IMG/VR virus record: IMGVR_UViG_3300036781_000262
Span: 1 to 43,885 of that record
Length of the DNA: 43,885 nucleotides
Reading direction: 5' to 3' (one strand)
Source of the DNA: a virus
The notes below the pieces were generated by a model that saw nothing but the letters and a program-made list of their open reading frames with translations, was not told the origin of the DNA and did no database searches. Shown piece after piece: positions 8,539 to 16,557 of the stretch. Position 1 is the first letter of the stretch; each line of letters begins with the position of its first letter. A program made the position numbers and the translations under genes.

Positions 8539-9540
8539 ATGGCTATTGCAACAACTTATAACACCGCTGGCGACCGTGAAGACCTCACGAACGCGCTGAC
8601 GATTCTTACCCCGGAGGACTGCCCGAAAACGAGCACGTTCTCCAAGTCCACCGACGCATTTAATATGTTTCACGAGTGGCAGATGGACACCCTCCTCCCC
8701 GTATCCTTTGCGGGTGTGGTGGAAGGTGCCGACGTTTCGAGCTTCACCGATCAGGTTGCCCAGCGCGCCCGCGTTGGCAATCGTGTCCAGCTTTTCAGCC
8801 GCACTTGGGCTGTGTCGCGCAACCAGCTTGCGTCCGACCCGGCTGGTGTGAGCAACGAAATGGCGAACTCGAAGACGAAGGCCGCCCGCGAAATGAAGCG
8901 CGATATTGAAGCCATGATTGGCTCCGATAACGACCTTCAGCAGGGCACGGGTCTGGTTCCCTCGAAAACTCGCGCCCTCGGCAAGTGGGTTTCCACGACT
9001 CCGGGCTCTGATGTTCCGGCTGCCTACACGACCCCGACCGCCTCGATTTCCACGGCCACCTCTGGTGCCCTTACGGAATCCGGATTCAACGACGTTTACC
9101 AGTCGATCTTTCAACAGGTCGGTGGCCGTCGCAACTACACGCTCTATGCGGGTCCGACCCTCAAGCGCACGATCTCCAAGTTCCAGCGCAATGCGACTGG
9201 CACCACGGCGACCCAGACGTACCTCGTCAATCAGGACGCTACCCAGCACCAGATTGACCTCAATGTGACGATCTACGAAGGCGACTTCCATCATGTCGTC
9301 ATCGTACCGGACATGTTCAACGGCCTTGTTGACGGTGCCAACCCCGGCACGGTCACGGCCCAGCAGCAGAACCGTGGTTATGTCATCGACCCGGAGCTTG
9401 TCGCTCTCAGTTGGATGTACGGTGTGGAAATCCAAGACCTCCCCGATTTCGGCGGTGGCCCTAACGGTTATCTCCGCTCCGCCATCACCCTTGAGTGCAA
9501 AAACCCGCTCGGTCTCGGCAAGTTCGCCGGTGCCAGCTAA
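8539..9540 (+). CDS. Major capsid protein, SU10/DUF5309-like HK97 fold
   Basis: A 333-residue protein with the look of the SU10 major head protein family (DUF5309): an N-terminal DREDLTN segment, a conserved SRTWAVSRNQLA stretch near residues 92-103, an MKRDIEAMIG spine-helix region, and a late VVIVPDMF...ALSWMYGVEIQDLP P-domain segment. Many copies form the icosahedral head. It follows the scaffold by one base and precedes a decoration-like protein. Identification is confident from family resemblance, length and position. Confidence 0.88.
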   Translation: MAIATTYNTAGDREDLTNALTILTPEDCPKTSTFSKSTDAFNMFHEWQMDTLLPVSFAGVVEGADVSSFTDQVAQRARVGNRVQLFSRTWAVSRNQLASDPAGVSNEMANSKTKAAREMKRDIEAMIGSDNDLQQGTGLVPSKTRALGKWVSTTPGSDVPAAYTTPTASISTATSGALTESGFNDVYQSIFQQVGGRRNYTLYAGPTLKRTISKFQRNATGTTATQTYLVNQDATQHQIDLNVTIYEGDFHHVVIVPDMFNGLVDGANPGTVTAQQQNRGYVIDPELVALSWMYGVEIQDLPDFGGGPNGYLRSAITLECKNPLGLGKFAGAS

Positions 9541-9558
9541 CCCAAGGAGACTACTACC

Positions 9559-10050
9559 ATGGCTTCATACGCAACCACCCTCACGGCGACCAATATTTCC
9601 CCCCTTAATGACGTTGAGCGCATTAACGGGTTCAATACGAAGTTCGTCATTCCGTTCTCGTTCGTCGCTCAGGCTTCGGCCACGACTGCGACGGACGTTG
9701 TTACTGTCACCCTCGGCAACACCCCGGCAAAGTGGATGGTCGATAACGCCCGCGCTGTTATCACGACCGCTTTCGCTGGTACTGGCACCCAGACGCTGAC
9801 CATGCAGGTCGGTTCTACCTCGTCCATCGCTGCGTTCATCTCGGCTCAGTCCGTGTTGACCGCTGGCGCTCTTGGCGAGGCTTCGACGCTGGACCAGCTC
9901 ACCAACGCGACCGGCACTTCCGCTGTCTCGCTGGTGGCGACGTTCACCAATGCCGCTGCCTCGTCTCCGTCCGCTGTTACCGCTGGTTCCGTTACCCTGC
10001 TCCTGAACATTCAGGACCAGAACGATTCCACGTTCCAGCCGGGCGTTTAA
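9559..10050 (+). CDS. Head decoration-like protein (putative)
   Basis: A 163-residue Thr/Ala/Ser/Val-rich protein of alternating beta-strand pattern, right after the capsid gene. It is one of few genes here with a clear Shine-Dalgarno sequence (AAGGAG about 14 bp before the ATG), which suggests high expression. Jelly-roll or immunoglobulin-like decoration proteins often occupy this place and bind the capsid surface. No signal peptide or catalytic motif is seen. The call is from context and composition. Confidence 0.55.
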   Translation: MASYATTLTATNISPLNDVERINGFNTKFVIPFSFVAQASATTATDVVTVTLGNTPAKWMVDNARAVITTAFAGTGTQTLTMQVGSTSSIAAFISAQSVLTAGALGEASTLDQLTNATGTSAVSLVATFTNAAASSPSAVTAGSVTLLLNIQDQNDSTFQPGV

Positions 10051-10113
10051 GTGGAGGGATTATGATTCACGGCGGGGCGTAGAATAAATCCTGCGTCCCG
10101 CCGTTTCACTTTC

Positions 10114-10572
10114 ATGCAAGAAAACATCACAGCGTCTAACCTGCTCGCGCAGGAACACTCGGCCCTTGCGGCGGAGATCACGGATATTGTTAACGACAAC
10201 CTTCCCCGAGAGAAGGCGATTGCGGCCCAGCAGATTTTGAAGACCGCCAAGGAGATTCAAAGCGGGCTCGCCCCGACTTCCGGCGATGGCAGAGGCCAAG
10301 CCGCAGGATCCATTCCGATGATCGTCTATCTCCGCTGGCAGTTGGAGTATCCGGGATGCTGGCAGGATAAGTCGTTCGTGACTGAATTTCTTTACGACAA
10401 TCCGGGTTTGGTTTTCCCGGGATACAAGCCGAAACCCAAGCGTCAGTTCCTGAACATGCGCCATGGGAACATTAAGCTGAACAACTTCGGCGGCGATCTC
10501 TACCTAGAGCGCCGGGCGAAGGTTCAGCAGGCGATTCAGGCTCAACGGAACGAACAGGCTAAAAATAGCTAA
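10114..10572 (+). CDS. Hypothetical protein in the head-to-neck region
   Basis: A 152-residue protein, helical at the N-terminus (residues 5-50), with a Trp/Tyr-rich middle (RWQLEYPGCW near 72-81) and a basic, Gln-rich helical tail. Its place between decoration and neck genes suggests a head-completion or DNA-binding role, but no family is recognised. It lies 63 bp after the preceding gene and its TAA shares one base with the ATG of the HNH gene. Confidence 0.6.
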   Translation: MQENITASNLLAQEHSALAAEITDIVNDNLPREKAIAAQQILKTAKEIQSGLAPTSGDGRGQAAGSIPMIVYLRWQLEYPGCWQDKSFVTEFLYDNPGLVFPGYKPKPKRQFLNMRHGNIKLNNFGGDLYLERRAKVQQAIQAQRNEQAKNS

Positions 10573-11225
10573 TGCCAAATCAGTTTACAGGTAAAATCAG
10601 GGTTCACGTTGAAGAGAAAACGTGTCGTACATGTTTATTGGTTAAACCAATAAACGATTTCTATAAATCAGAGCACATGTGCGACGGTCGGATTTCCTAT
10701 TGCAAGAAATGCATGATTGTGAGGACCGGAGAGTATTACAAAAAGAACAAAGAAAAGATGAAGAAATGGGACAAATCCCATTATGAATTACGGAAAATTG
10801 ATCCCGATTACAGAGAGAGGAAGTCTGCATATCAAAAAAAGCGCGTAGACTCAGACCCTATTTTTAGAGCAAGAAAGAATATCGGTTGTCGCATCAATAA
10901 TGCACTTCGCAGGAGTGGATTAACAAAGACGAACAAAACCCATCATCTTCTTGGATGCACTCCCCGACAGGCGGTTTATTTTCTAACGGGGGGAGGGAAT
11001 GAAATTCCTAATGGCCTGCACGTTGACCATCACGTTCCTTGTTCTTTTTTCGACCTAAGCATTATTGCGCACCAGATGGTTTGTTTTAATTGGAGGAATT
11101 TACGGCTTCTCCCTAAGACTGAAAATCTCATCAAATCAGATTCTCTTCCCCCCGATTACAGGGAGCACTTGAATGGTATTTGCGAAGCCATTTCCATTAA
11201 CTCGAACGTTTTCGACATAAAATAA
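10572..11225 (+). CDS. HNH endonuclease with N-terminal zinc ribbon
   Basis: A 217-residue protein. A zinc ribbon with two CxxC pairs (C18/C21 and C44/C47) is followed by a very basic linker and then an HNH core: LHVDHHVP at 149-156 and FNWRNLRLLPKTEN at 172-185. This is the classic phage free-standing HNH type. The DNA is markedly AT-richer than both flanking genes and the gene fits between them with a one-base overlap at its start, which indicates acquisition by homing. It probably nicks or cuts phage DNA at related loci; it is not needed for the virion. Confidence 0.85.
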   Translation: MPNQFTGKIRVHVEEKTCRTCLLVKPINDFYKSEHMCDGRISYCKKCMIVRTGEYYKKNKEKMKKWDKSHYELRKIDPDYRERKSAYQKKRVDSDPIFRARKNIGCRINNALRRSGLTKTNKTHHLLGCTPRQAVYFLTGGGNEIPNGLHVDHHVPCSFFDLSIIAHQMVCFNWRNLRLLPKTENLIKSDSLPPDYREHLNGICEAISINSNVFDIK

Positions 11226-11226
11226 C

Positions 11227-12561
11227 GTGGCAAATATTCGTTATAAAAGTTATTCTGACTTCATAAATACCCTTGGCGGTCTTGTGAATTGGTCGTCATT
11301 TACGGCCCTGCCTACCACCCAGCAGCTCGGTATTCAGCAGTATTTCAATAACGCAGCGGGTGACGGCTGGATTGAGTCGGACTGGCTGGCGATTTGCCCC
11401 GTTGGCGAAGCCCGTTTCGCTGGCAACCAAGGCCAATATCCGAACGACCTAAGCGTTACGACCTACTGGACGCCTACCGCCGCCACGGTGACAAATAACA
11501 GCATTGCTAACCCGGCTGACGGTAGGGTGACGGCTTCCCGTATTTTGGAGACGACGGCCAACTCCCTCCACAACGACCTACAGAATATCACGTTTATTCC
11601 GGGGGCGACCTACCAACTTACTTGCTATGCGCGTCCGATTGGCGGGCGGTATCTCTACCTCTCGGCTTTTGATGGGGTGAACACCTACTCTTCCTACTTC
11701 GATATTGTTAGCGGAGTGGTAGGGACGACCTCGGCAACCACCTCAATGCCCTCCACGATTAACCAGACGGCGAATGGTTTCTGGGTGTGCTCAATTTTCT
11801 TCACGACGGCGAGCGGGGCGGGGGCGGGTTTGTTCGGCCCGGGTATCTCTACCAATGGCTCTACGCTCGTTTATGTGGGGGATGCGGCTAAGGGCATATA
11901 CACTTGGGGAAATGTCCTCTCACAGACGACGTATGCGGCTCCCACGGCCCTCCTGATTCCCAATGACCAGCTCGGAGAGGAGTTTATCGACGCCTGCTTT
12001 CAGGTCTACCAGACCAACCCGGTCGGACAGGGGCTTTCTCCCTTGCAAGGCTTCCAGATGGTCCCGGATGGCGTCCAGATCATCGGAACCAATAGCTGGA
12101 CGTGGAATGGCTGGCTTTGGACGTTCCCGACTTGGTACACGGCGGGCTACCCCCTTTACCTGAATTATCGCAAGGGATGCCCCAGCTATTCCGGTACGAC
12201 CTATAGCGGAGCTGCCACCTACGCCGTAAACGACCAAATCCTATTCACGAATAGTGCAGGCGTAATGGATTTCTGGAAGTGCGTCGTTGCTACGACTGCG
12301 GGCCAGTCCCCCGACACGAACCCGAATAGCTGGCAGGTACTTCAGGTACCAGATTTCCTCTTTCAATACGTCGTGTACGCGAGCTACGCCGATTACCTCC
12401 GCATGGACTCCCAAATGGATAAAGCGAAAGAGGCTGACGCGCTGGCGGACGCCGAACTGGTTCGTCAGCAAACGCGCCAAGAGCTTCAGATGGGTATTCA
12501 ACCGCCGTTTCGCGTCCAGTCCCACCAAACAGCCCGCGCTGGTAGCTGGCTCGCCCGATAA
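11227..12561 (+). CDS. Neck/head-tail connector protein with inserted carbohydrate-binding-like domains
   Basis: A 444-residue protein starting at GTG 11227. The N-terminus (residues 5-58) and the C-terminal helical segment (375-435, ending in QELQMGIQPPF) look like the two ends of a phage head-tail adaptor. Between them, residues about 62-235 have a beta-sandwich pattern like CBM_4_9 domains (NPADGRVTASRILE, YQLTCYARPIGG, then FWVCSIFF), and 320-373 resemble a CBM5/12 module (YAVNDQILF, FWKCVV, then AGQSPDTNPNSW). The inserts would project from the neck and could bind glycans or host surface. The adaptor role is inferred from position after the head genes. Confidence 0.6.
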   Translation: MANIRYKSYSDFINTLGGLVNWSSFTALPTTQQLGIQQYFNNAAGDGWIESDWLAICPVGEARFAGNQGQYPNDLSVTTYWTPTAATVTNNSIANPADGRVTASRILETTANSLHNDLQNITFIPGATYQLTCYARPIGGRYLYLSAFDGVNTYSSYFDIVSGVVGTTSATTSMPSTINQTANGFWVCSIFFTTASGAGAGLFGPGISTNGSTLVYVGDAAKGIYTWGNVLSQTTYAAPTALLIPNDQLGEEFIDACFQVYQTNPVGQGLSPLQGFQMVPDGVQIIGTNSWTWNGWLWTFPTWYTAGYPLYLNYRKGCPSYSGTTYSGAATYAVNDQILFTNSAGVMDFWKCVVATTAGQSPDTNPNSWQVLQVPDFLFQYVVYASYADYLRMDSQMDKAKEADALADAELVRQQTRQELQMGIQPPFRVQSHQTARAGSWLAR

Positions 12562-12578
12562 TTTAACCCAAACAACAT

Positions 12579-12926
12579 ATGGCTTACAATCTGATCCACC
12601 CACTCTACCCGATGCCCGCTTTGGCGTTGGGCGGTACTTCGTACCTGACTTCCCAAATCGTCACCGTCACCTCTGGATCAACCACGGCCACCGGCTACAC
12701 GCCCGGCTCGGTGGGCGATATTCAGTTGGTCTCGTTCGACATCTTTGGCGATGACATCCGCTGCTACTGGGAAGGCTCCACGCCCACCGCTTCCACCGGC
12801 CACGTTCTGCCGGGTGGCACTGCATATACATGGTCGGTGAACCAGTGGAACAACGCCCGCTTCATTTTGAGCGCTGGCGGAACTGGCGCTGCTGTCATCA
12901 CGGCCTCCCCGTTCAACGGCGGCTAA
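12579..12926 (+). CDS. Small beta-rich virion protein (putative)
   Basis: A 115-residue Gly/Thr/Ser/Ala-rich protein with alternating hydrophobic strands and a Trp pair near residues 89-93. It has no signal peptide or membrane helix. Its composition matches the neighbouring capsid-associated proteins, and a minor head, neck or decoration role is inferred from position only. Confidence 0.55.
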   Translation: MAYNLIHPLYPMPALALGGTSYLTSQIVTVTSGSTTATGYTPGSVGDIQLVSFDIFGDDIRCYWEGSTPTASTGHVLPGGTAYTWSVNQWNNARFILSAGGTGAAVITASPFNGG

Positions 12927-12932
12927 TATTTT

Positions 12933-13103
12933 ATGGAACTCACTCCCGAAAAAAGCCTGCAAGTCCTAGCTGTTCTAATCAATCGCGCTCCCCTCTCGGA
13001 AGCTGAAGCTATTGGGGCTTCCTCGTGCGTGGATATTATTGAGAAGGCGTTTAAGGAACTGAAGGACTTCAAGAATCCACCGAAGCCCGTTCCGACTGAC
13101 TAA
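12933..13103 (+). CDS. 56-residue hypothetical protein
   Basis: ATG at 12933 opens a 56-residue acidic, helical protein (MELTPEKSLQVLAVL at its start, a Lys/Pro-rich end) that stops at 13101-13103. The stop shares one base with the ATG of the following gene, so translation is probably coupled. No family is recognised. Small proteins in this slot are often assembly chaperones, but this is a guess. Confidence 0.65.
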   Translation: MELTPEKSLQVLAVLINRAPLSEAEAIGASSCVDIIEKAFKELKDFKNPPKPVPTD

Positions 13104-14674
13104 TGTCCTTCCTTGGATGGAGCCCCGATCAAGCCAAGAAGCCCGATGCGGTAGTTCTGCCGGATGGGCGGAAGCGTTTGACGCGCTATTTCCAAACCAC
13201 GACTACGGGGCAGATTCCCCCCGCGCTAGATTTAGCTCCGGGAACCGCTGATTACTGGACAGATGCCCCGACCGGATGGACGGGCCTACTTCTCACCTAC
13301 AAGAAGTTTGTCGATGACCTAGCGCCAAAGGGTCAGGACACACGCCCGATTCTCTCGCTCATTTATGAGCAGATTTCGGCTACCGCTGAGACGCCTGTTG
13401 GAAATCCGACCGTAGTCGTCAATCAATACGGTTACTTGGAGGTAACGTATGAATGGGTGCAGTTCTCCACTAATGCGTTTATCCCGCAGACGGTGGGAAC
13501 GGCAACCGCGGCCTCCCCATGGGAGGTTTGCGTTCTCCGGGATCAGGAAGCCCCGGACGACGGCACGCTTCGCCATATTAAACGCACCTATGTTCAGGGC
13601 GGAGAGTTGTCGGATGTTTCGGAGCTTCGGTTTGGTGGGAAGCTCACGATTCGCACACTTCGTTATCTCAATCAGGTTCCGCCCACTCCGGCCGGTTACA
13701 CGTTGGTTGGACCCGGTGTTGAATACATCAACGGTCTCCCTGTTTATTCCTACCAGTTCGCCCAAGCAAGCAATGGGTCTGGGGGCGGAACGGGTGGTCA
13801 GGTTTCCCAAGGATTTACCAATAATCAGGGAGGTAATACAGCGTTCAACCCAGCAAGCCCGAACAGCGCGACGGGTGACGTTATTTGCACTACCAGTTAC
13901 GTCACGAATCCTGCGATCACCACCAATCCCGTTACCCAGCCAACAGGATTTGTTTTGTTCGCGGTGGATGTTCAGGACGAATCGGGTTTTCGCATGTGGG
14001 AAACCAAGTCGGGTTTTGGTGGCGGTTCTGAAATTACCGTGGATGTGGTCGGCCAAAGCGACGGCGCTTTGATTTACTCCGTCTCCCAGAACGACGATAA
14101 CGGAAACCTGATTCCCTCCTATCCGGGAACGGGTACTGCATATAACATTAAGCTGACCCACACCCGAGATAATGGGTTTTGGCGGAATGTGGCGATCTGG
14201 CAAAAGCCCCCCGCTACTATCACTTTCAAGAAACAGATTAATTTCACGAAGCCGGGTTCGGCTGAGTTCACCGGAAGCCCGCCGCAATTCGTTTTGAATT
14301 CTCCTGTGACAATGACGCTCTTGGCCGATGCGGAGGTAAGCTATGACGTAACGCAGGATACGACCGCTCCGTTTACGGTGGAAGCTTACGCCACGTTCTA
14401 CTCTACCTACACCCCGGCAGACACGGGAATTGCGGTACAGAGCCAGCAGTCACTTGGTGGATACTTGGCGGGGGCATCTGGTATCTCGGGCACGAATAGC
14501 AATTACAACGGCGTACTCTGCACGACTTGGGAAGCGACTCTTGGCAGTTCAACGCCAAGCTCTTTCAACGTTCCAGATACTAAGACGCTAGCAACGGATA
14601 ACGACCCGTATTTGACGGATGTTAGTGGGGTAACGGTATTCCGTCGCACGGTTACGACCTACGCATTCCCATGA
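13103..14674 (+). CDS. Large virion structural protein of unknown role
   Basis: A 523-residue beta-rich protein. The first half contains compact strand/turn segments (LVVNQYGYLEVTYEW-like stretches near residues 105-120). A Gly/Gln/Asn-rich linker lies at about 227-250, and the second half is Ser/Thr-rich with repeated strand patterns. The layout suits a tail, neck appendage or fibre-base protein. It is coupled to the genes on both sides by 1- and 4-bp overlaps. No enzymatic motif is seen; depolymerase activity would need structure comparison. Confidence 0.6.
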   Translation: MSFLGWSPDQAKKPDAVVLPDGRKRLTRYFQTTTTGQIPPALDLAPGTADYWTDAPTGWTGLLLTYKKFVDDLAPKGQDTRPILSLIYEQISATAETPVGNPTVVVNQYGYLEVTYEWVQFSTNAFIPQTVGTATAASPWEVCVLRDQEAPDDGTLRHIKRTYVQGGELSDVSELRFGGKLTIRTLRYLNQVPPTPAGYTLVGPGVEYINGLPVYSYQFAQASNGSGGGTGGQVSQGFTNNQGGNTAFNPASPNSATGDVICTTSYVTNPAITTNPVTQPTGFVLFAVDVQDESGFRMWETKSGFGGGSEITVDVVGQSDGALIYSVSQNDDNGNLIPSYPGTGTAYNIKLTHTRDNGFWRNVAIWQKPPATITFKKQINFTKPGSAEFTGSPPQFVLNSPVTMTLLADAEVSYDVTQDTTAPFTVEAYATFYSTYTPADTGIAVQSQQSLGGYLAGASGISGTNSNYNGVLCTTWEATLGSSTPSSFNVPDTKTLATDNDPYLTDVSGVTVFRRTVTTYAFP

Positions 14675-15177
14675 TGACCCCGTTTAATAACTCGGTTATC
14701 CCCGGCCCCGGATTCGTTAATCCAATGCCGTCAATGCCCTCGGAGCAGTTTGGGCGTTCCATCGACAAACTACCCCCTGATTCTGGTGGCTCTGGTGGTG
14801 GCGGTTCCTTCGACGGCGACTGGCCGCTGAAACTCGTGGCCGTGGACACCGAGAACGTTAAGGTGCTTCTCGGGACCGTCTCGGGGTTCACGCCGACCGA
14901 CATTGAGACCGATCTGGATGTCAGTGGGACCGACGGAACGTGGGCGATCTACATGGAGGCTTCTATCTCTGGAACGTCCGTGACCGGCGCATCTGTGGAC
15001 GGCGCTTCGAGCGGGGTGGTTCCGACGGATGACTCCACGACAAGCTATCGGCTCATCGGGCAGGTGGATGTCTCGGGAGGAGTCATCACCGCCGTCCGCC
15101 CCAGTATGGCGTGGTCGATGAACCTGACAGTCTGCACAGCGGGAACTCCTCCGTATGCGTGGACAACCGGCGCGTGA
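14671..15177 (+). CDS. Virion appendage protein, Gly-linker type
   Basis: A 168-residue protein: a Pro/Met-rich flexible N-terminus, a glycine-serine linker near residues 39-47, then a compact beta domain of about 120 residues with a Trp-containing C-terminus. The flexible-head-plus-beta-domain plan suits an attachment or fibre subunit. It overlaps the previous gene by 4 bp and the next one by a GTGA junction. Confidence 0.55.
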   Translation: MMTPFNNSVIPGPGFVNPMPSMPSEQFGRSIDKLPPDSGGSGGGGSFDGDWPLKLVAVDTENVKVLLGTVSGFTPTDIETDLDVSGTDGTWAIYMEASISGTSVTGASVDGASSGVVPTDDSTTSYRLIGQVDVSGGVITAVRPSMAWSMNLTVCTAGTPPYAWTTGA

Positions 15178-16367
15178 ATCCGTTTGATCCAGATTTATTC
15201 GCGGTGGGCACGCCTTGTTTGCCGTGCTGCGGGGGATCGGGAGAGTGCGCGTGCGCGTTGTTTATTCCGCCGGGAAGCGGATTGGTTCCTCCGTTTGGTA
15301 GTCCATATGCATCATATGCCGACGCGGCTACTGCCATAACTAATCAAACGAGCGGGTGCATTGGATACTGCAATTTTCAGACTTCAGATACGGGGCAGTT
15401 ATTTTCTGCTTCGTTCGACGGGACCACCATAACCGCAGCAGCGACCGCTGGGGCTACTGTCGCAACCGAGCTTCTAGCCGTAGATACGTATTTTTTAGTC
15501 ACTCTATCGGCGGGGGGAACCATATCCATACCATTCATCGTAAGCACAGGAGGCGGTATTGGAACGCAAGAGATCGACTGCTATCTACTAGCTTGCGAGG
15601 ACTTCTCTGAAGTGGATTATCAATTTTCCGTATCCGGCACCGGCACCGTGGTTCTAACGGCTCCGAGTGCAGGGACATACATTCTGGAGGTTCGCGGAAA
15701 TACAGAGGCCTTTATTGATCCGATCACATCGGTTAGCCTTAGTTTTACGGCGACTTGTTCAGTTTCTTATACGGTAAGTCCCGTCATCGCCCTCTACGAC
15801 GACTCCGGCACCACGCGGCAGTTGGAGGCGTGCCCGAAGATGCTTTTTCCGCTCCGAACTGAAAGCACGGGAGACTGGTTCGCTAGTTGCGCGGATGCCG
15901 CAACTGAAATCACGGATAAAACAAGCAACTGTGTGGGGTATTGTGGAGATGCGCCGGGAAATACATTCTTGGCTACAGGTGGTGCGTCATTCAATTTTAG
16001 CCTATCCGGGCTGTTTCTAGTTATTGGCATATTCGAGGGTTCGGCAAGCGCAGAGGTTGGTGAAACTTTCACGCTAACTGGTTCGGGAGGAACAGGAGTG
16101 AATACTGTCGGCCTTACGATCTATGACTATGCGGGGGTACTCGTGGAAACAGTTAGTACGTCAGGCACAGGCACAGTGACATCATCCCCACTTCCGTACA
16201 CAGGAAGGTATCATCTCGTCATGGCTATCACTCCGGCGACGATTCCAGATTCTATTTTCACGGCTTCGCTTTCGTCGTCTGGCACCATGAGCACTAACGC
16301 GATTCAAGCGCTTTACGATTCTTCGCTTTCTTGTCCGAGCAGATTAAATTGCGGAGACTCCTGCTAA
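15174..16367 (+). CDS. Cysteine-rich protein with two related beta domains
   Basis: A 397-residue protein; GTG at 15174 is chosen because it overlaps the previous stop as GTGA and yields an N-terminus (MNPFDPDLF) without overlap into the upstream coding frame. A Cys cluster follows (PCLPCCGGSGECAC, residues 18-31). Two related segments start ASYADAATAITN...CIGYC (about residue 47) and ASCADAATEITD...CVGYC (about 239), each followed by beta strands like pre-peptidase-C or immunoglobulin-like domains. It ends with further cysteines. Probably an external virion protein made by internal duplication. Confidence 0.6.
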   Translation: MNPFDPDLFAVGTPCLPCCGGSGECACALFIPPGSGLVPPFGSPYASYADAATAITNQTSGCIGYCNFQTSDTGQLFSASFDGTTITAAATAGATVATELLAVDTYFLVTLSAGGTISIPFIVSTGGGIGTQEIDCYLLACEDFSEVDYQFSVSGTGTVVLTAPSAGTYILEVRGNTEAFIDPITSVSLSFTATCSVSYTVSPVIALYDDSGTTRQLEACPKMLFPLRTESTGDWFASCADAATEITDKTSNCVGYCGDAPGNTFLATGGASFNFSLSGLFLVIGIFEGSASAEVGETFTLTGSGGTGVNTVGLTIYDYAGVLVETVSTSGTGTVTSSPLPYTGRYHLVMAITPATIPDSIFTASLSSSGTMSTNAIQALYDSSLSCPSRLNCGDSC

Positions 16368-16540
16368 TGACTGCTAACATCATCACCCGCGCCGAACGCG
16401 AAGCACGTCGCAACCTTAAGCACACGCCGTTCGCCAATCCCGGAACGCCAATCATGCCCATCGCCCAATGGCGCAAGAAAGGCTGCACGACCTGCAAACC
16501 AATCCCGGTATACTCTCGACAAGTTCCTGCACAGGATTAG
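16367..16540 (+). CDS. 57-residue basic protein with a CxxC motif
   Basis: The ATG at 16367 overlaps the previous TAA by one base. The product is basic (REAREARRNLKH-like helix near residues 7-18) and carries a GCTTCK knuckle near residue 45, a possible half zinc site or redox pair. No family is recognised. Coupling to the virion genes suggests a minor structural or assembly factor. Confidence 0.6.
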   Translation: MTANIITRAEREARRNLKHTPFANPGTPIMPIAQWRKKGCTTCKPIPVYSRQVPAQD

Positions 16541-16557
16541 AGAAACTTATAGTAACA

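Noticed and set aside
8503-9435. 310-codon open frame antisense to the capsid gene
   Set aside because: Shadow of a highly biased coding strand; Arg/Gly/Val-rich with no recognisable domain.
13319-14287. 322-codon open frame antisense to a virion gene
   Set aside because: Shadow frame; its translation has no domain pattern, while the plus frame continues coupled overlaps on both sides.
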